Shown: positions 48,369-58,191, numbered from the stretch's first letter. The stretch: DNA of 64,000 nucleotides from Rhizobiaceae bacterium (GCA_023953835.1 JAMLJB010000004.1:62001-126000); one strand, 5' to 3'. Numbers and translations: made by a program. Notes: generated by a model from the sequence alone, not told the origin.

Positions 48369-48712
48369 CAGCCTACGAAATAGCCGAGAAGCACGAGGAC
48401 GCCGGCGATGGCGACGGGTATCGACCAGTATTCCATCTTGATAAAAAAGAGATCGTGCCGCGGCTTTAATACGACGGTTTGTCCCGTTTTCGGATCAACC
48501 AGTTCACGACCAGGCACATCGTTAAAGTGCTTTCCCGCATACCAATTGGCTACCGCCGCCGCGAACAGCCCGATCGCGATCGCGGCAAGCTCCAACGTGT
48601 CGGTCAGACCTGCCGCAGCCAACGCCACGCTCAGAGCCATCGTAACCGCGCCGGCCACGATGACGACGATGAGGACGGTCAAAATTCCCCATCCCTTCCA
48701 GACGACAAACAT
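48368..48712 (-). CDS. Small membrane protein at end of transfer operon
   Basis: A 114-residue protein with three membrane helices: ILTVLIVVIVAGAVTMAL, LELAAIAIGLFAAAVANW and IPVAIAGVLVLLGYFVG, and a polar loop between the second and third (VPGRELVDPKTGQTVVLKPR). It follows virD4 after 109 bases. Unknown family; location suggests a transfer or exclusion role. Confidence 0.65.
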   Translation of the reverse strand: MFVVWKGWGILTVLIVVIVAGAVTMALSVALAAAGLTDTLELAAIAIGLFAAAVANWYAGKHFNDVPGRELVDPKTGQTVVLKPRHDLFFIKMEYWSIPVAIAGVLVLLGYFVG

Positions 48713-48821
48713 GCTTTTTCCCTCTCTTCATCAAAGCCATGAAGCCACTCCTCGGCCACGACTTCGGTTAGGTTCGCTTCGAACGCGTCTATCGACCTGG
48801 TTCAGATCCGCGACCAGCTCA

Positions 48822-51800
48822 CTACCCCCCTCCCCGATCTTCCTGGAGCGGATCCATGACCACGGCAGCATGAGCTCGGACAAGTTCCCTATCTTCCTCG
48901 CTTTCCATCCGGTCGATCGTCGTCTGCCACATCGACTCCAGCCCATCATTGAAGGCCAGGGCGTCGACATCCTCGACAGGCTTGGCGCTTTCCTTGAGCA
49001 TCGCGTTCAACGAAGCGTTCATCTTGCCGAACTCGCCGCTCACCTCCTGCCGCTTCAGGACCGGTGAACGCACGACATCGGCTTCGTCCCTCGCTACGTC
49101 CTGCCGCGACAAGGACGGCGACCGATCATTGTGCGTTGGTGGAATGTAGCCCTTTTTCATCAATGCCTGGACATTCACCTCGAGATCGTCATCATCACCC
49201 CGATCGCCCCCCATAAGCGCTCGTGTGTCGACGTCGGGAAGATCAGGATCCGAAGCGCGCTTTTCCTTCTTATCGGCTTCCGGCTTTTCCTCGGCCGGCC
49301 CCCGACCCTCTCCTTCGCGGGCCTTCTTTCTCGCCCCATCGCTCGCCGCTCGATCCTCCGGTTGCGCCGCCGCTTCACCGGGCATCACGCCGGGAACGCG
49401 TGTCGCATCGAGGTTCAGCCTGATCGTCAACTCATCGAGCGACGAAAAGAAGATATGCCGCTCGCCGTCGATATCCTGCCACAGAAGATCGACCGGACGG
49501 GTCCTGGATGGCTCATTCAGCGCCGTGCCGGTTACGCCCCCCGACTTCAGCGCCGCCACCCGCTGCCGCACGACGCGAACATCCGGATAGAGCATCTGGC
49601 GCGTCATCACCCCTTCGAAGGCCTCCGGCCGCTCCTTGAACGCCTCGTCATCCTCGAGTGTCCAGGCGCGCGGCTGTATTTGCGGCTTGCGGATTTCCTC
49701 ATACTTGTCCATCGCACGGAATTGCCGCTCACCGCCGGAGTCGAGCTTCAATATCCGCATGATCGGCATACCGGTCACTTGCAGGATCGCTTCTTCGGGC
49801 TTCATCTGCATCAGCTCGTGAACAGGCAGCAGTTCCACCCGCATCGGCATCATCGAGCCTCCACGGTCGCGACGGCCGTGGCGATAGGAATAGGACGGCT
49901 GCGGCAGCATTTTCGTCGTCACGCCGGCAATCTGCGTCACCGCCTGCGCATCCTCGACATTCTGGAAATTCATGAACAGCTTGATCGTCGACGTCCCCAT
50001 CAGGATCTTCTGGCCCGGCCGCTGATAAAGCCGTTCCAGCTGCGCGCCGTCCTGCAGGATGAACACGAACCGCACCCCGTTCTTGCGGATCAGCGGCGCA
50101 AGCGTCAGCACCGTGTCGAGCCGGCCGCCATTGCCGAACTCGTCGAGCATCATCAGGACCTCGTGCTCGCCGCTGCGCAGCGGTCCCAACTGCACCAGAT
50201 TGTCCGCCATCTGCTGCACGAAGATCGAAATCAGCCGCTCATACATCTGGATGATGTTCCAGTCGGCCTGCAAATAAATGACCATCTTGCGCTTGCGGAT
50301 CTCGGTGATCGGAATCGTCGTCACCGACGTCATCGCCTCGATGAGCTCGTTTTGCAGGAAATTGAATTTCGCGCCGATCTCGGCCGCGATGCCCTCACCC
50401 AGCTTTTCATGGCGGCCGATGAACTTCGTCAGCTGCATACGCGTCTGGTCGGAAAGATGATCGCCGTAGCGCTGAAGTAGCTGCGCGATCGCCGTGCGTT
50501 CATCCGACATGGAGTTGAGGATGCGATAAAGCTCGCTCAACGACTTGCGGGTATCCGGGCACTCGATCACAAAGCCCAGCATTGCCACCAACAGGATCCT
50601 GGCACTTTCCTCCCAAAAATCGTTCGAGTCCGAGCGCAGCCGTTCCGGCATCAGCATCTGCGCCAGCTTCTGCAGATCGGTGATGCGCTGGTGCGGATTC
50701 TTGCTGATTACATCCAGCGGATTGAAACAGTGCGTCCCGTGCTGCCCCGGCGCCATGAGGTAGACCTCATAACCCTTCTTCTTCATGTAGCCGGACGTCT
50801 TCTCGTAGAGCTCCCCGCTCATATCGAGGATGAACATCGATCCGGGGTAATTCATCATCGTCGGCATGACAAAGCTGCGCGACTTGCCCTGCCCCGGCGA
50901 ACCGATCACCATGATATGCTGATCGCTGCCCGAACACAGAAGCATCCCCTGCTTGTAGCCAAGCACCACCCCTGTTTTCTCGCGCAATCGGTAATCGTAG
51001 GCATCCTGCAGCGTCGCCAGTCGTGAGTTGCCGAAAACCTGAAACTCCCGGCGCATCACCGCCTTGCCGATCGGAAATCCGATCAAAAGCCCCGCCGCCG
51101 CCAGCCCGCCAAGGCCGGCCAGGACCGTCAGTTTCGCCGGTGCGATGAACTGGCCGGCCGAACTTGTCCCGCCAAAGGGCGCCTGATACATAGCCGTCAG
51201 CGCGCTGCCGTAATAGTTCGCAACGTCGCTCAATGTCAGCCCCTTGCTGGCGATCAGATAAAAGACCACCCCATAGGCGACGACACCGGCCCAGCAAGCC
51301 GCGAACACCATGCCGGAGGTCGTCAGCAGGCTGAAGACCGATCGCACACGCAGGAGATACAGGATCAGCCGCGACAGCGAGCGGCCGCCCTTCAGCATCC
51401 ACCAGGTCAGCCAGACATAAATGAACGGAAACACGACCACGAGCGCAAGCAGCGACAGCCCGACCGTGTTGCGCGTGAACACAGTCACCATTATTTGCTT
51501 CACACCATCCATGAACGGCGCACGGCTCAGATAGTCGATAAACGAGGCCTGTCCGAACGAGGTCGAATACAATTCGTAGATGAATACGAACATCGCGAGC
51601 CACATCAGCACCGCGGTCGCGATCACGAACGGAAATATCAGGAACGAAAACCGCTGAAGCAGCGTCAGCTGCTTCTGTCGTGGCGGCTCTTCGGCGGCCT
51701 GGCGCAGCGTTGCCTCGTCGATCGCAAAAGGATCCTGCAGCAATCCGCTATCGTCGGAATACCTGACCGGCCGGTCATTGGCCGGCTGCCGCGTCACCTT

Positions 51801-51887
51801 GATCTGGCGTTCAGTCTCGTCCGTTACGTCATCGCCCAGGTCGCGACGCCCGCCATCAATAGGCCTGGCTGTGAACCCTTTCGCCAT
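48822..51887 (-). CDS. virD4: VirD4/TraG-type coupling protein
   Basis: A 1021-residue inner-membrane ATPase that links the relaxase-DNA complex to the secretion channel. It has N-terminal membrane helices around residues 80-250. The Walker A is GSPGQGKS at residues 329-336 (an atypical GSPGQ in place of GPTGS), followed by MFILDMSGELYEKTSGY and the Walker B VLMMLDEFG. About 330 residues beyond the usual core form an acidic, low-complexity tail (RGPAEEKPEADKKEKRASDP), longer than in most VirD4 proteins, and may receive substrates. ATG 51887 with GAGG upstream overlaps the end of virB11. Confidence 0.9.
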   Translation of the reverse strand: MAKGFTARPIDGGRRDLGDDVTDETERQIKVTRQPANDRPVRYSDDSGLLQDPFAIDEATLRQAAEEPPRQKQLTLLQRFSFLIFPFVIATAVLMWLAMFVFIYELYSTSFGQASFIDYLSRAPFMDGVKQIMVTVFTRNTVGLSLLALVVVFPFIYVWLTWWMLKGGRSLSRLILYLLRVRSVFSLLTTSGMVFAACWAGVVAYGVVFYLIASKGLTLSDVANYYGSALTAMYQAPFGGTSSAGQFIAPAKLTVLAGLGGLAAAGLLIGFPIGKAVMRREFQVFGNSRLATLQDAYDYRLREKTGVVLGYKQGMLLCSGSDQHIMVIGSPGQGKSRSFVMPTMMNYPGSMFILDMSGELYEKTSGYMKKKGYEVYLMAPGQHGTHCFNPLDVISKNPHQRITDLQKLAQMLMPERLRSDSNDFWEESARILLVAMLGFVIECPDTRKSLSELYRILNSMSDERTAIAQLLQRYGDHLSDQTRMQLTKFIGRHEKLGEGIAAEIGAKFNFLQNELIEAMTSVTTIPITEIRKRKMVIYLQADWNIIQMYERLISIFVQQMADNLVQLGPLRSGEHEVLMMLDEFGNGGRLDTVLTLAPLIRKNGVRFVFILQDGAQLERLYQRPGQKILMGTSTIKLFMNFQNVEDAQAVTQIAGVTTKMLPQPSYSYRHGRRDRGGSMMPMRVELLPVHELMQMKPEEAILQVTGMPIMRILKLDSGGERQFRAMDKYEEIRKPQIQPRAWTLEDDEAFKERPEAFEGVMTRQMLYPDVRVVRQRVAALKSGGVTGTALNEPSRTRPVDLLWQDIDGERHIFFSSLDELTIRLNLDATRVPGVMPGEAAAQPEDRAASDGARKKAREGEGRGPAEEKPEADKKEKRASDPDLPDVDTRALMGGDRGDDDDLEVNVQALMKKGYIPPTHNDRSPSLSRQDVARDEADVVRSPVLKRQEVSGEFGKMNASLNAMLKESAKPVEDVDALAFNDGLESMWQTTIDRMESEEDRELVRAHAAVVMDPLQEDRGGG

Positions 51888-52977
51888 CTTCGTTGACCTC
51901 ATCCCGAAAATAGATTTCGCTCACCCCCCGGCTTGTTGTTTCGTCGCCCTTACGCAATTGCACCACGATCGGAATGATCGAGCGGATGTATCGGAGGATA
52001 TCGTCCCGCTCCATGCGAACGCCGGCGTTCACGATCAGCGTCGACAAGCGGTTGAACGCCTGATGCGGCGAGTTTGCATGAATCGTGGTCATTGAGCCGG
52101 GATGGCCCGTATTGATCGCGTTGAGGAAGTCGAAGGCCTCCGGGCCGCGCAGCTCACCCATGAAGATCCGGTCCGGTCTGAGACGCAGCGCCGTCGCCAG
52201 CAAGCCTTCCATCGTCACCTTCGCCTCGCCCTGGTCTCCCTTCGATACGAGAAGCGACACAACGTTTTCCTGCATCGGCTCCAGCTCGCGCGTGTCCTCC
52301 ATAGTAACGAATCGCTCGTGCATGGGGATTGCCGTCAGCATCGTGTTCAGGAACGTCGTCTTGCCCGATGACGTGCCGCCGGATACCAGCATCGAGCGAT
52401 GCTCCCTCGCCGCGAGCTCGAGAAACTTCCGGATCTGCCTGTTGCGCAACAGGACCGACAATTCCCGGTCGACCTGGTCAATATCGTCATCGCCCGTCAC
52501 CCTCACATGGTCGAAGGCGCCGCGCTTCTCGTAATCCTCCAGCGACAGACGCCGGATGAACTGCTTGCGGATCGAAAAGGCATTGCCCGTCGCCGAGGTG
52601 GGGTGAAGCACGAACTGGACGCGCTCGCCGCCCGTCAGGACGGCCGACAGCAACGGATTTTCCCGGTTGATCACCTGAGACGTCAAGGCGGCAGAACGCA
52701 CGGCCATGTTCTCGACCGCATGTTCGGTCAGCGCCGGCACCTCGATCTTCTGCATCACCAGACTGCCGGCCTTCTCCAGCCACAGCTCACCGGGCTTCTG
52801 GCAGGAGATTTCGACGACCTCCGGATCGTCCAGACACTTCCTGATCGGCTTCAGCGATTCGCCCAGCCAATGAAGGTCGATATCCCTTCTGCTGGTCGCG
52901 GCATCGACCTTCTTGAGCGGCGTCACCACCTTCTTGCCGGCCGACCCATTCAAATTCGCATCGCTGGCCGCATCCAT
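51856..52977 (-). CDS. virB11: VirB11 traffic ATPase
   Basis: A 373-residue hexameric ATPase on the cytoplasmic side of the channel. Walker A GGTSSGKT is at residues 200-207; the Asp box is FVTMEDTRELE; the Walker B is RPDRIFMGELRG; the His box is GHPGSMTTIHANSP. All motifs are intact. It lies 1 base after virB10 and its end overlaps the virD4 start, so the genes are coupled. Confidence 0.93.
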   Translation of the reverse strand: MDAASDANLNGSAGKKVVTPLKKVDAATSRRDIDLHWLGESLKPIRKCLDDPEVVEISCQKPGELWLEKAGSLVMQKIEVPALTEHAVENMAVRSAALTSQVINRENPLLSAVLTGGERVQFVLHPTSATGNAFSIRKQFIRRLSLEDYEKRGAFDHVRVTGDDDIDQVDRELSVLLRNRQIRKFLELAAREHRSMLVSGGTSSGKTTFLNTMLTAIPMHERFVTMEDTRELEPMQENVVSLLVSKGDQGEAKVTMEGLLATALRLRPDRIFMGELRGPEAFDFLNAINTGHPGSMTTIHANSPHQAFNRLSTLIVNAGVRMERDDILRYIRSIIPIVVQLRKGDETTSRGVSEIYFRDEVNEDGERVHSQAY

Positions 52978-52978
52978 C

Positions 52979-54364
52979 CTACTTACTCGCTCGCTTCAGC
53001 CGTTTAAGCCGCTCGAATTCCTCGACGACCGGATCCTCGTACAAATCAGAGAAATCGAGATCGCGCGTCACGAACACGTTGATGTCCGAACCCTGATCGA
53101 TGTGGATGGTCGGCCGGATGTCCTTGGTGTTGTTGAACGCCTCCGACGCCATCTGCTGGATGCCGGCCGCGATGGTCTGGGCTGCTATGCCGCGTGCCTG
53201 ATCTTCAGGCGACTCATTGGTGTTTTGCGGAATGCGCGTCACCGTACCGTCGGGATTGACGATGGTGATGTCGTTGTCGCGGTTCGGATTGCCAAGCGTC
53301 GCCACATATTGCGCCGCGCCGCCGATCATCGTCATCAGCGCCGGCGGTCCGAAACGCTCCCAATATTTCCTGTCCACCTTGCCCGTCATGCCCGATCGGC
53401 CGAGGCGGTCCGTTCCGAACGACCCCAACTGCACCGACACGCCGTCGCCGCGGATCATGCGCGTCCAGACGATGAACACACGCTCCTGGCCCTGCTGTAT
53501 GTCGGCCTTGTAGTCGCCGATCAGGCTCGACCCGGCCGGGATCAATATGCGGCGGCCGTCGAATGAATAGACATCGTCGCGCACGGTCGCCTTGACCATG
53601 CCGGCAAGGTCCGAATTGATGGCCGTTTCCAGCGTGCCCCTGATCATGGTCCCCTGCGGGATCCATGCGTCGGTCCGATTGTTCTTCACGGCCCGCGAAA
53701 CGGTAACGTCCTGGTTTCCCATCGCCGCCAGAAAAGACCTGTTGGCATCGCCGCCCGCACCACCACGGCCCGCACCACCACGGCCCGACCCGTCAGGACC
53801 GCCCTGCCCAGGAATATCCTTGCCCCCGTTCAGCCCGAACATCCCTTGATCACCACCACCACCAGGCTGCACTGACGCCTGCGCCATATCCGCGCCAGGC
53901 TGGTTCCGCGACTGGTCATAGACCATCGCATTCGCCTTCACGCGCTCGAGCAGCTTCTGCTGACGCGCCAGTTCGATACACTTCGGATCATCCGGATTGT
54001 TGCCGTTCGAGCAATCGACCGGCTGCGCCATTGCCGGCGGCAATTCTGCCGGCTGAGCCGGAGGCGGCGGCGGAGGAGGCGGTGGAGCCTCCGGCACCTG
54101 AACTGTCGGGATCTGCGGCGGCGGCGGCGGCGTGTTGAAGGCCGGGCTCTCAGGCGCCCTGACGGGCTCGAACGTCTCCGGCTCCGACTGGTTCGTCGCC
54201 ACCTTTTCAGGCGGTGTCGAGAAAGCCAGATAGAGCACGACCCCAACGCCGCCAAGCGCCGCCAGCAGCGCCAATGGCCGCCCGATGCCTATCCCGCGCC
54301 GCCGCACCGAGCCGCCGATCGTTCCTTCGTTTTCGATGCTATGACTGTATTGAGGATCGGACAT
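52979..54364 (-). CDS. virB10: VirB10/TrbI-like channel protein
   Basis: A 461-residue protein spanning both membranes. One N-terminal membrane helix (PLALLAALGGVGVVLYLAF) is followed by a proline-rich periplasmic stretch (PPPPPPPPP region, about residues 75-110), a Gly-rich linker and the conserved beta-barrel domain (IPQGTMIRGTLETAINSDLA, GRRILIPAGSSLIGDYKADI, QERVFIVWTRMI). It would form the outer-membrane cap with VirB9 and VirB7. Confidence 0.93.
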   Translation of the reverse strand: MSDPQYSHSIENEGTIGGSVRRRGIGIGRPLALLAALGGVGVVLYLAFSTPPEKVATNQSEPETFEPVRAPESPAFNTPPPPPQIPTVQVPEAPPPPPPPPPAQPAELPPAMAQPVDCSNGNNPDDPKCIELARQQKLLERVKANAMVYDQSRNQPGADMAQASVQPGGGGDQGMFGLNGGKDIPGQGGPDGSGRGGAGRGGAGGDANRSFLAAMGNQDVTVSRAVKNNRTDAWIPQGTMIRGTLETAINSDLAGMVKATVRDDVYSFDGRRILIPAGSSLIGDYKADIQQGQERVFIVWTRMIRGDGVSVQLGSFGTDRLGRSGMTGKVDRKYWERFGPPALMTMIGGAAQYVATLGNPNRDNDITIVNPDGTVTRIPQNTNESPEDQARGIAAQTIAAGIQQMASEAFNNTKDIRPTIHIDQGSDINVFVTRDLDFSDLYEDPVVEEFERLKRLKRASK

Positions 54365-54368
54365 CAGA

Positions 54369-55211
54369 CTACCTTCCGCTCCTGTCTGAGGGCATCTTCG
54401 AATACACGCCGCCCTTTCCCAGCCGCTTCGGCCCGACCACCCCCTCGATCGGCGCCGGCACGTCCGCCGGCGTCGTACGTAGATTGAACAGGCATGTTTC
54501 GGTCTCGGTGCCGAAGCGAAGTGTCCATTGGCGCGACACCGCGTCGATCACGATGTAATCCTGCTCACGACGATAGTTGACCAGCGATTCACGGCGCTCG
54601 CCGTCGACGGTATAGATCGCCGGCGTCTTGCCCGAGAACTTCATAAAGGTCTTGATCCCGTCATCGAACACCCATACGGGCTTCGCGCCGGGATCGCCCT
54701 TGAAGCCGTAATCGTAGTTCACCTTGTCGCGGCGGATGTTCTTGATGTTCGGATTCTTCTGCGCCTCCTGGGCCTGCTTCCAAAGCTCCGCCATGCCCTT
54801 CATTCCGGCGTCTTCCGGATAGGAAAACCGAAGCTTGTAGGTCTGGTTCCTCTGGCTCCTGGAATTGTTGACCAGAAGCTCAAACGAATAGGTCCGCTTC
54901 GTCGTGATCACGACCAGATTGGTCGACGCATCCTTCTCCATCGGCTTCAACGTGAGCGAACGCCGATCGGCGGACGTCAGGATCTGCCAGGACACCGTGT
55001 CGCCGGCGACGACCTGCGTGATTTCCTCGTCCTTGCCAAACAGGATCACCGTCACCATGCCGTAGGTGCCCGTGACCTCGAAAACCTGCTCCGAGGAATA
55101 GGGGACCGTGCGAACGCGAGGGTCGTAACGCCCGGGTCGCGCCACCAGCTCCGCGTGCGCCAGCGTCGCGCTCAACGCCAACGCCAGCGCTGTCAGCCCG
55201 ATTTTCCTCAT
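54369..55211 (-). CDS. virB9: VirB9-like channel protein
   Basis: A 280-residue protein with signal peptide IGLTALALALSATLAHA. The mature part carries the two beta domains of VirB9: RPGRYDPRVRTVPYSSEQVF, VVITTKRTYSFELLVNN and the C-terminal VWVFDDGIKTFMKFSG. It forms the ring with VirB10. ATG 55211 overlaps the virB8 stop (ATGA), so the upstream extension of the frame is not used. Confidence 0.92.
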   Translation of the reverse strand: MRKIGLTALALALSATLAHAELVARPGRYDPRVRTVPYSSEQVFEVTGTYGMVTVILFGKDEEITQVVAGDTVSWQILTSADRRSLTLKPMEKDASTNLVVITTKRTYSFELLVNNSRSQRNQTYKLRFSYPEDAGMKGMAELWKQAQEAQKNPNIKNIRRDKVNYDYGFKGDPGAKPVWVFDDGIKTFMKFSGKTPAIYTVDGERRESLVNYRREQDYIVIDAVSRQWTLRFGTETETCLFNLRTTPADVPAPIEGVVGPKRLGKGGVYSKMPSDRSGR

Positions 55212-55942
55212 TGCGGCAACCCGCTCGGCATCATTTCGGGGACCCTGGTGTAATCCGTGACCAGGAAGCCGAGCGGATTGAACATCCGCACCCTCTGGGT
55301 CATTTGAAGATTGCCCTGCCGATACCGGACCGTGGCCGACCATCGATCCACACGCGCCACGCCGCCCTGGCGGCGCTCCTCGGTCTCGAAGCGGACGTTC
55401 ATCGTCTCCTTGTTCAAGGGGTTGACAGACAAGAGGTTCACCCGGACATCGCCCTCCGCGCCGATCCTCTTGACCGGCGACTGCGGGTTGCTCGGATTCA
55501 TCAGCTCTTCATAGTCGTGGAATGCCCGTGCGTTGGGATCCGACCATAGCTGGATCATGTCGAACGTGTCGGAAAGATAACGCGGATCGTACGACTCCCG
55601 CTTGATCACGTAATTGCCGATGAACGCCGCCCGCACCGCCTGCAGTTCCGAGACGGTCTTGTTCTTGTCGAGCGTCGTCACCGTCTCCATGTAGCCGGTG
55701 GCCTTGTCGACGATCAGTGGCACCACCTCAGTCGACTTCAGAGGAAACAGCTGCGCCGACGACCAGACCGAAACGCCGGCGACGGCCCAGCCAGCCACGG
55801 CCGCAACGCCAAGCACGAACGCCAGCAGTGAAAGGAGCGATTTCTGTCGCGCCCCCCACGTCAAATGCTGCTGATAGATTTCTTCAGGACCTGGTACTTT
55901 CCCCTCAGGCTCCCCGACTGCCTTCTTCCTGAAAAACGCCAC
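55208..55942 (-). CDS. virB8: VirB8-like inner-membrane protein
   Basis: A 244-residue bitopic protein. One membrane helix (LLAFVLGVAAVAGWAVAGV, about residues 38-58) is followed by a periplasmic NTF2-like domain (ESYDPRYLSDTFDMIQLWSD, WSATVRYRQGNLQMTQRVRM). It nucleates the inner-membrane complex. The start is GTG 55942. It begins a new transcription unit: a 132-base gap with the shared operator motif lies upstream. Confidence 0.9.
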   Translation of the reverse strand: MAFFRKKAVGEPEGKVPGPEEIYQQHLTWGARQKSLLSLLAFVLGVAAVAGWAVAGVSVWSSAQLFPLKSTEVVPLIVDKATGYMETVTTLDKNKTVSELQAVRAAFIGNYVIKRESYDPRYLSDTFDMIQLWSDPNARAFHDYEELMNPSNPQSPVKRIGAEGDVRVNLLSVNPLNKETMNVRFETEERRQGGVARVDRWSATVRYRQGNLQMTQRVRMFNPLGFLVTDYTRVPEMMPSGLPQ

Positions 55943-56017
55943 CCGAATTCATCTCCGCATCGATCTCGAGAATCACCGCAAACATAAAGCCCGCAGCAAT
56001 GCCAAGGGCACCCTAAA

Positions 56018-56033
56018 TTACACTAGAGTAGAA
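56018..56033 (-). promoter_or_regulatory. Putative transfer-regulon operator (copy 2), upstream of virB8
   Basis: On the minus strand it reads TTCTACTCTAGTGTAA, one mismatch to the copy before the relaxase. It sits 76 bases before the virB8 GTG in the only sizeable gap within the transfer genes. This marks an internal promoter for virB8 to virD4. Confidence 0.55.
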
Positions 56034-56074
56034 GAAAAGCGAAAAAGTGGTGCAGCGCCGCCACACCTCGATTC

Positions 56075-57169
56075 TCATGGTCCGCGGTTCCGCATTCGAT
56101 TCGCGAGCATCCGGCCCATGGCACGCGATCCTCTGGCCGTACGGCCGGCGACGTACGCCCCAGCTCTCCCCGTATCGCCTGCCAACGCCAACCCGCCTTT
56201 CGCCGCGCCGCCAACGATACCCGCCGGTGACGCCATCATTGCAGCAGCCGCGACTTTCGACCCCCCCTCCTTTCCGGCCTTTAATGATTCAACCACGCCG
56301 CCGCCACTCTGTATGATGCCCATTGTCGTCCCATACGCGAAAGATTGCGCCAGATTCGGCACCATGAGCACGAAAAAGGCCACGACGAGCATGTACACGA
56401 CAAGCCCAGCAGCCACCGCCAATGACCCCTCATTCGTGGCCATCGCGATATCGATCGAATCCAGATAGGAACGCACAAAGCCGAAACAGAAGCCGGCAAT
56501 GACATAGGTGAAGAGAATGGCAAATATGCCGTATGCGATGCCCTTCAACCAGCCCTCGAAAACGAATTTGGTAATGCCGAAAAAATTGCAGAGGATGGCG
56601 ATCGGACCAACCGCCAGCATCACGGCGACGATCATCTTCGCGAACAGCGTGACGCCGGTCAGGATCAGCATCATCGGAATCAATCCGAAGCCGACGATCA
56701 ATATATAGTAGAGCGTTCCGACGACCGGCCCGATCCATCCACCGGAGTTCGCATCCACTATCTTGGACACAAAGATATAGACCTTGTCGCCGACCTGACG
56801 GACCTGGTCCGCCATAGTGTCCCCGCCAGCAATCCCCGCCATGCGCGATGACAGCGCGGCACCAAGCTGATCCGGCGTCTCGAGGATCAACTTGCCTACG
56901 TCTTCATGAAAGATCGACCAGGACATGATGAACGCATAGGCCAGGGCGACCTTGCATCCGGTGATCGCCATATCCTGGATGCTGATATGCGAGCGGCCCA
57001 ATGCCCCCCAAAGGAAATAAATGATCAAAAACAGCGCCAGAAGAGACGTCACAAGGCCCCGATGCTCGGCGAACAGTCCCCACGCCCGCTCGATCGTGTC
57101 CTCGTTGATCTTGTCGAAATAACTGAGCGCTCGCCCATAGAAATCGGTCAGCCCATCCCGCGGATCCAT
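56075..57169 (-). CDS. virB6: VirB6-like polytopic membrane protein
   Basis: A 364-residue inner-membrane protein with about six helices: LVTSLLALFLIIYFLWGAL, VALAYAFIMSW, TLYYILIVGFGLIPMMLIL, FAKMIVAVMLAVGPIAILC, IFAILFTYVIAGFCFGF and VVYMLVVAFFVLMVPN. The VGPIAILCNFFGITKFVFEG segment is the conserved VirB6/TrbL block. The C-terminus is Gly/Ala-rich and basic. It is the last gene of the first virB transcription unit. Confidence 0.9.
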   Translation of the reverse strand: MDPRDGLTDFYGRALSYFDKINEDTIERAWGLFAEHRGLVTSLLALFLIIYFLWGALGRSHISIQDMAITGCKVALAYAFIMSWSIFHEDVGKLILETPDQLGAALSSRMAGIAGGDTMADQVRQVGDKVYIFVSKIVDANSGGWIGPVVGTLYYILIVGFGLIPMMLILTGVTLFAKMIVAVMLAVGPIAILCNFFGITKFVFEGWLKGIAYGIFAILFTYVIAGFCFGFVRSYLDSIDIAMATNEGSLAVAAGLVVYMLVVAFFVLMVPNLAQSFAYGTTMGIIQSGGGVVESLKAGKEGGSKVAAAAMMASPAGIVGGAAKGGLALAGDTGRAGAYVAGRTARGSRAMGRMLANRMRNRGP

Positions 57170-57184
57170 CCAAACACCTTCCGA

Positions 57185-57400
57185 TCAGAACTGGTTAACC
57201 GGTCTCATCGGACCACATTCATCCGTCATCTGCTGGGCGACAATCGCACCAGCGTTACCGGTTTCCGGTTTCTCTCCATACGCCAGCGCGCCAACCGGGT
57301 TTTCGTCGGCCGAACACTTGGCCAGACGCTCCTTGTAGCCCGCGCAGCCGCTCAACACGGTCGCGCAGGCGATTATTGTGATAAAACAGGCTGCTTTCAC
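57185..57400 (-). CDS. Small lipoprotein, VirB7- or entry-exclusion-like
   Basis: A 71-residue lipoprotein. The signal CFITIIACATVLSGC has a lipobox ending in Cys19, and two further cysteines occur (AKCSADENP, DECGPMRP). Position between virB5 and virB6 fits a VirB7 equivalent or an EexN-type exclusion lipoprotein; the extra cysteines favour the latter, but this is not decided. The GTG at 57400 overlaps the virB5 stop (GTGA). Confidence 0.7.
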   Translation of the reverse strand: MKAACFITIIACATVLSGCAGYKERLAKCSADENPVGALAYGEKPETGNAGAIVAQQMTDECGPMRPVNQF

Positions 57401-58191
57401 TGCGCTTGAGCCTCGAACTCCTGCAACTGGTCCCTGACCGATTGCCCATCCTGCGGCTGGCCGTTCTGCCGGTTTCGCCTGCGCTCCTCCCCGCCAGAAG
57501 CCGCCTTCAGGAACTGCGATTGCTCGGCAAGAGCCGCCTTGTAGCGCTGCGATTCCAGCATGACCGCATTGTTCAAGGCGCCGACCGCCTCGTTGGCTGT
57601 CTGGTTGCCCTGCAGCACCATCTGCGTATTCTGCTCCAAAGCCCCCTTCATGTCCCTTGCCTTGCCGATCTGGCCCGCGGCATTGGAGAAGGCGTTGGTA
57701 CGCTCCTTCGATGCCGCGTTCATCGCATCGGTCAGCGCCGTCAATGTCGTGACGGTCTGGACGCCCTGATTGTAGGCCTGGTTGGCGCCGCTGAGATCGC
57801 CACCGGTCACGGCATCCTTCACCATCTTGACGAGGTTCAAGCCGTTGATCACCTGAGCCGCCATATTCTGGAACTGCCCGCCAATGCCGCCGAACGACGC
57901 CTGATTCCCCTGCAGGATCGAGCCGAAATCCGGCGCCTGGCTCATCGAGAACCCGCCGCCGGTCGCCAACGACGAAAACTTGTTCGCATCCTGCGTCCTG
58001 TCGCCGGTGATCGCCTGCAGCGTCTTCGTCGTATTGTCCTTGATGACCGTCGTATCCGACTGGATTTGCGACGTCAGCGCCTTGATCTGCTCGTCGACCT
58101 GGATGTTGGCGGCATCCGTGACAGGCACCTGGGCATAGGCCGCCGTCGTCAACAGCAGCCCCATGACACTTCCAAGAATGATCTTTTTCAT
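57397..58191 (-). CDS. virB5: VirB5-like minor pilus protein
   Basis: A 264-residue exported helical protein. The signal peptide KKIILGSVMGLLLTTAAYA is followed by QVPVTDAANIQVDEQIKALT, typical of VirB5/TraC, and long helices with NMAAQVINGLNLVKMVKDAV and ALNNAVMLESQRYKAALAEQ. It is expected at the pilus tip. GGAAGGAAG precedes ATG 58191. The first mature residues AQVPV.DAA recur in the upstream transglycosylase gene. Confidence 0.88.
   Translation of the reverse strand: MKKIILGSVMGLLLTTAAYAQVPVTDAANIQVDEQIKALTSQIQSDTTVIKDNTTKTLQAITGDRTQDANKFSSLATGGGFSMSQAPDFGSILQGNQASFGGIGGQFQNMAAQVINGLNLVKMVKDAVTGGDLSGANQAYNQGVQTVTTLTALTDAMNAASKERTNAFSNAAGQIGKARDMKGALEQNTQMVLQGNQTANEAVGALNNAVMLESQRYKAALAEQSQFLKAASGGEERRRNRQNGQPQDGQSVRDQLQEFEAQAQ

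Noticed and set aside
49131..50480. Long plus-strand open frame (449 codons) opposite virD4
   Set aside because: Ant-parallel shadow of the coupling-protein gene; the composition is His/Arg-rich without domains. The frames at 59370-60965 (opposite virB4), 57406-58305 and 52399-53007 were rejected for the same reason.
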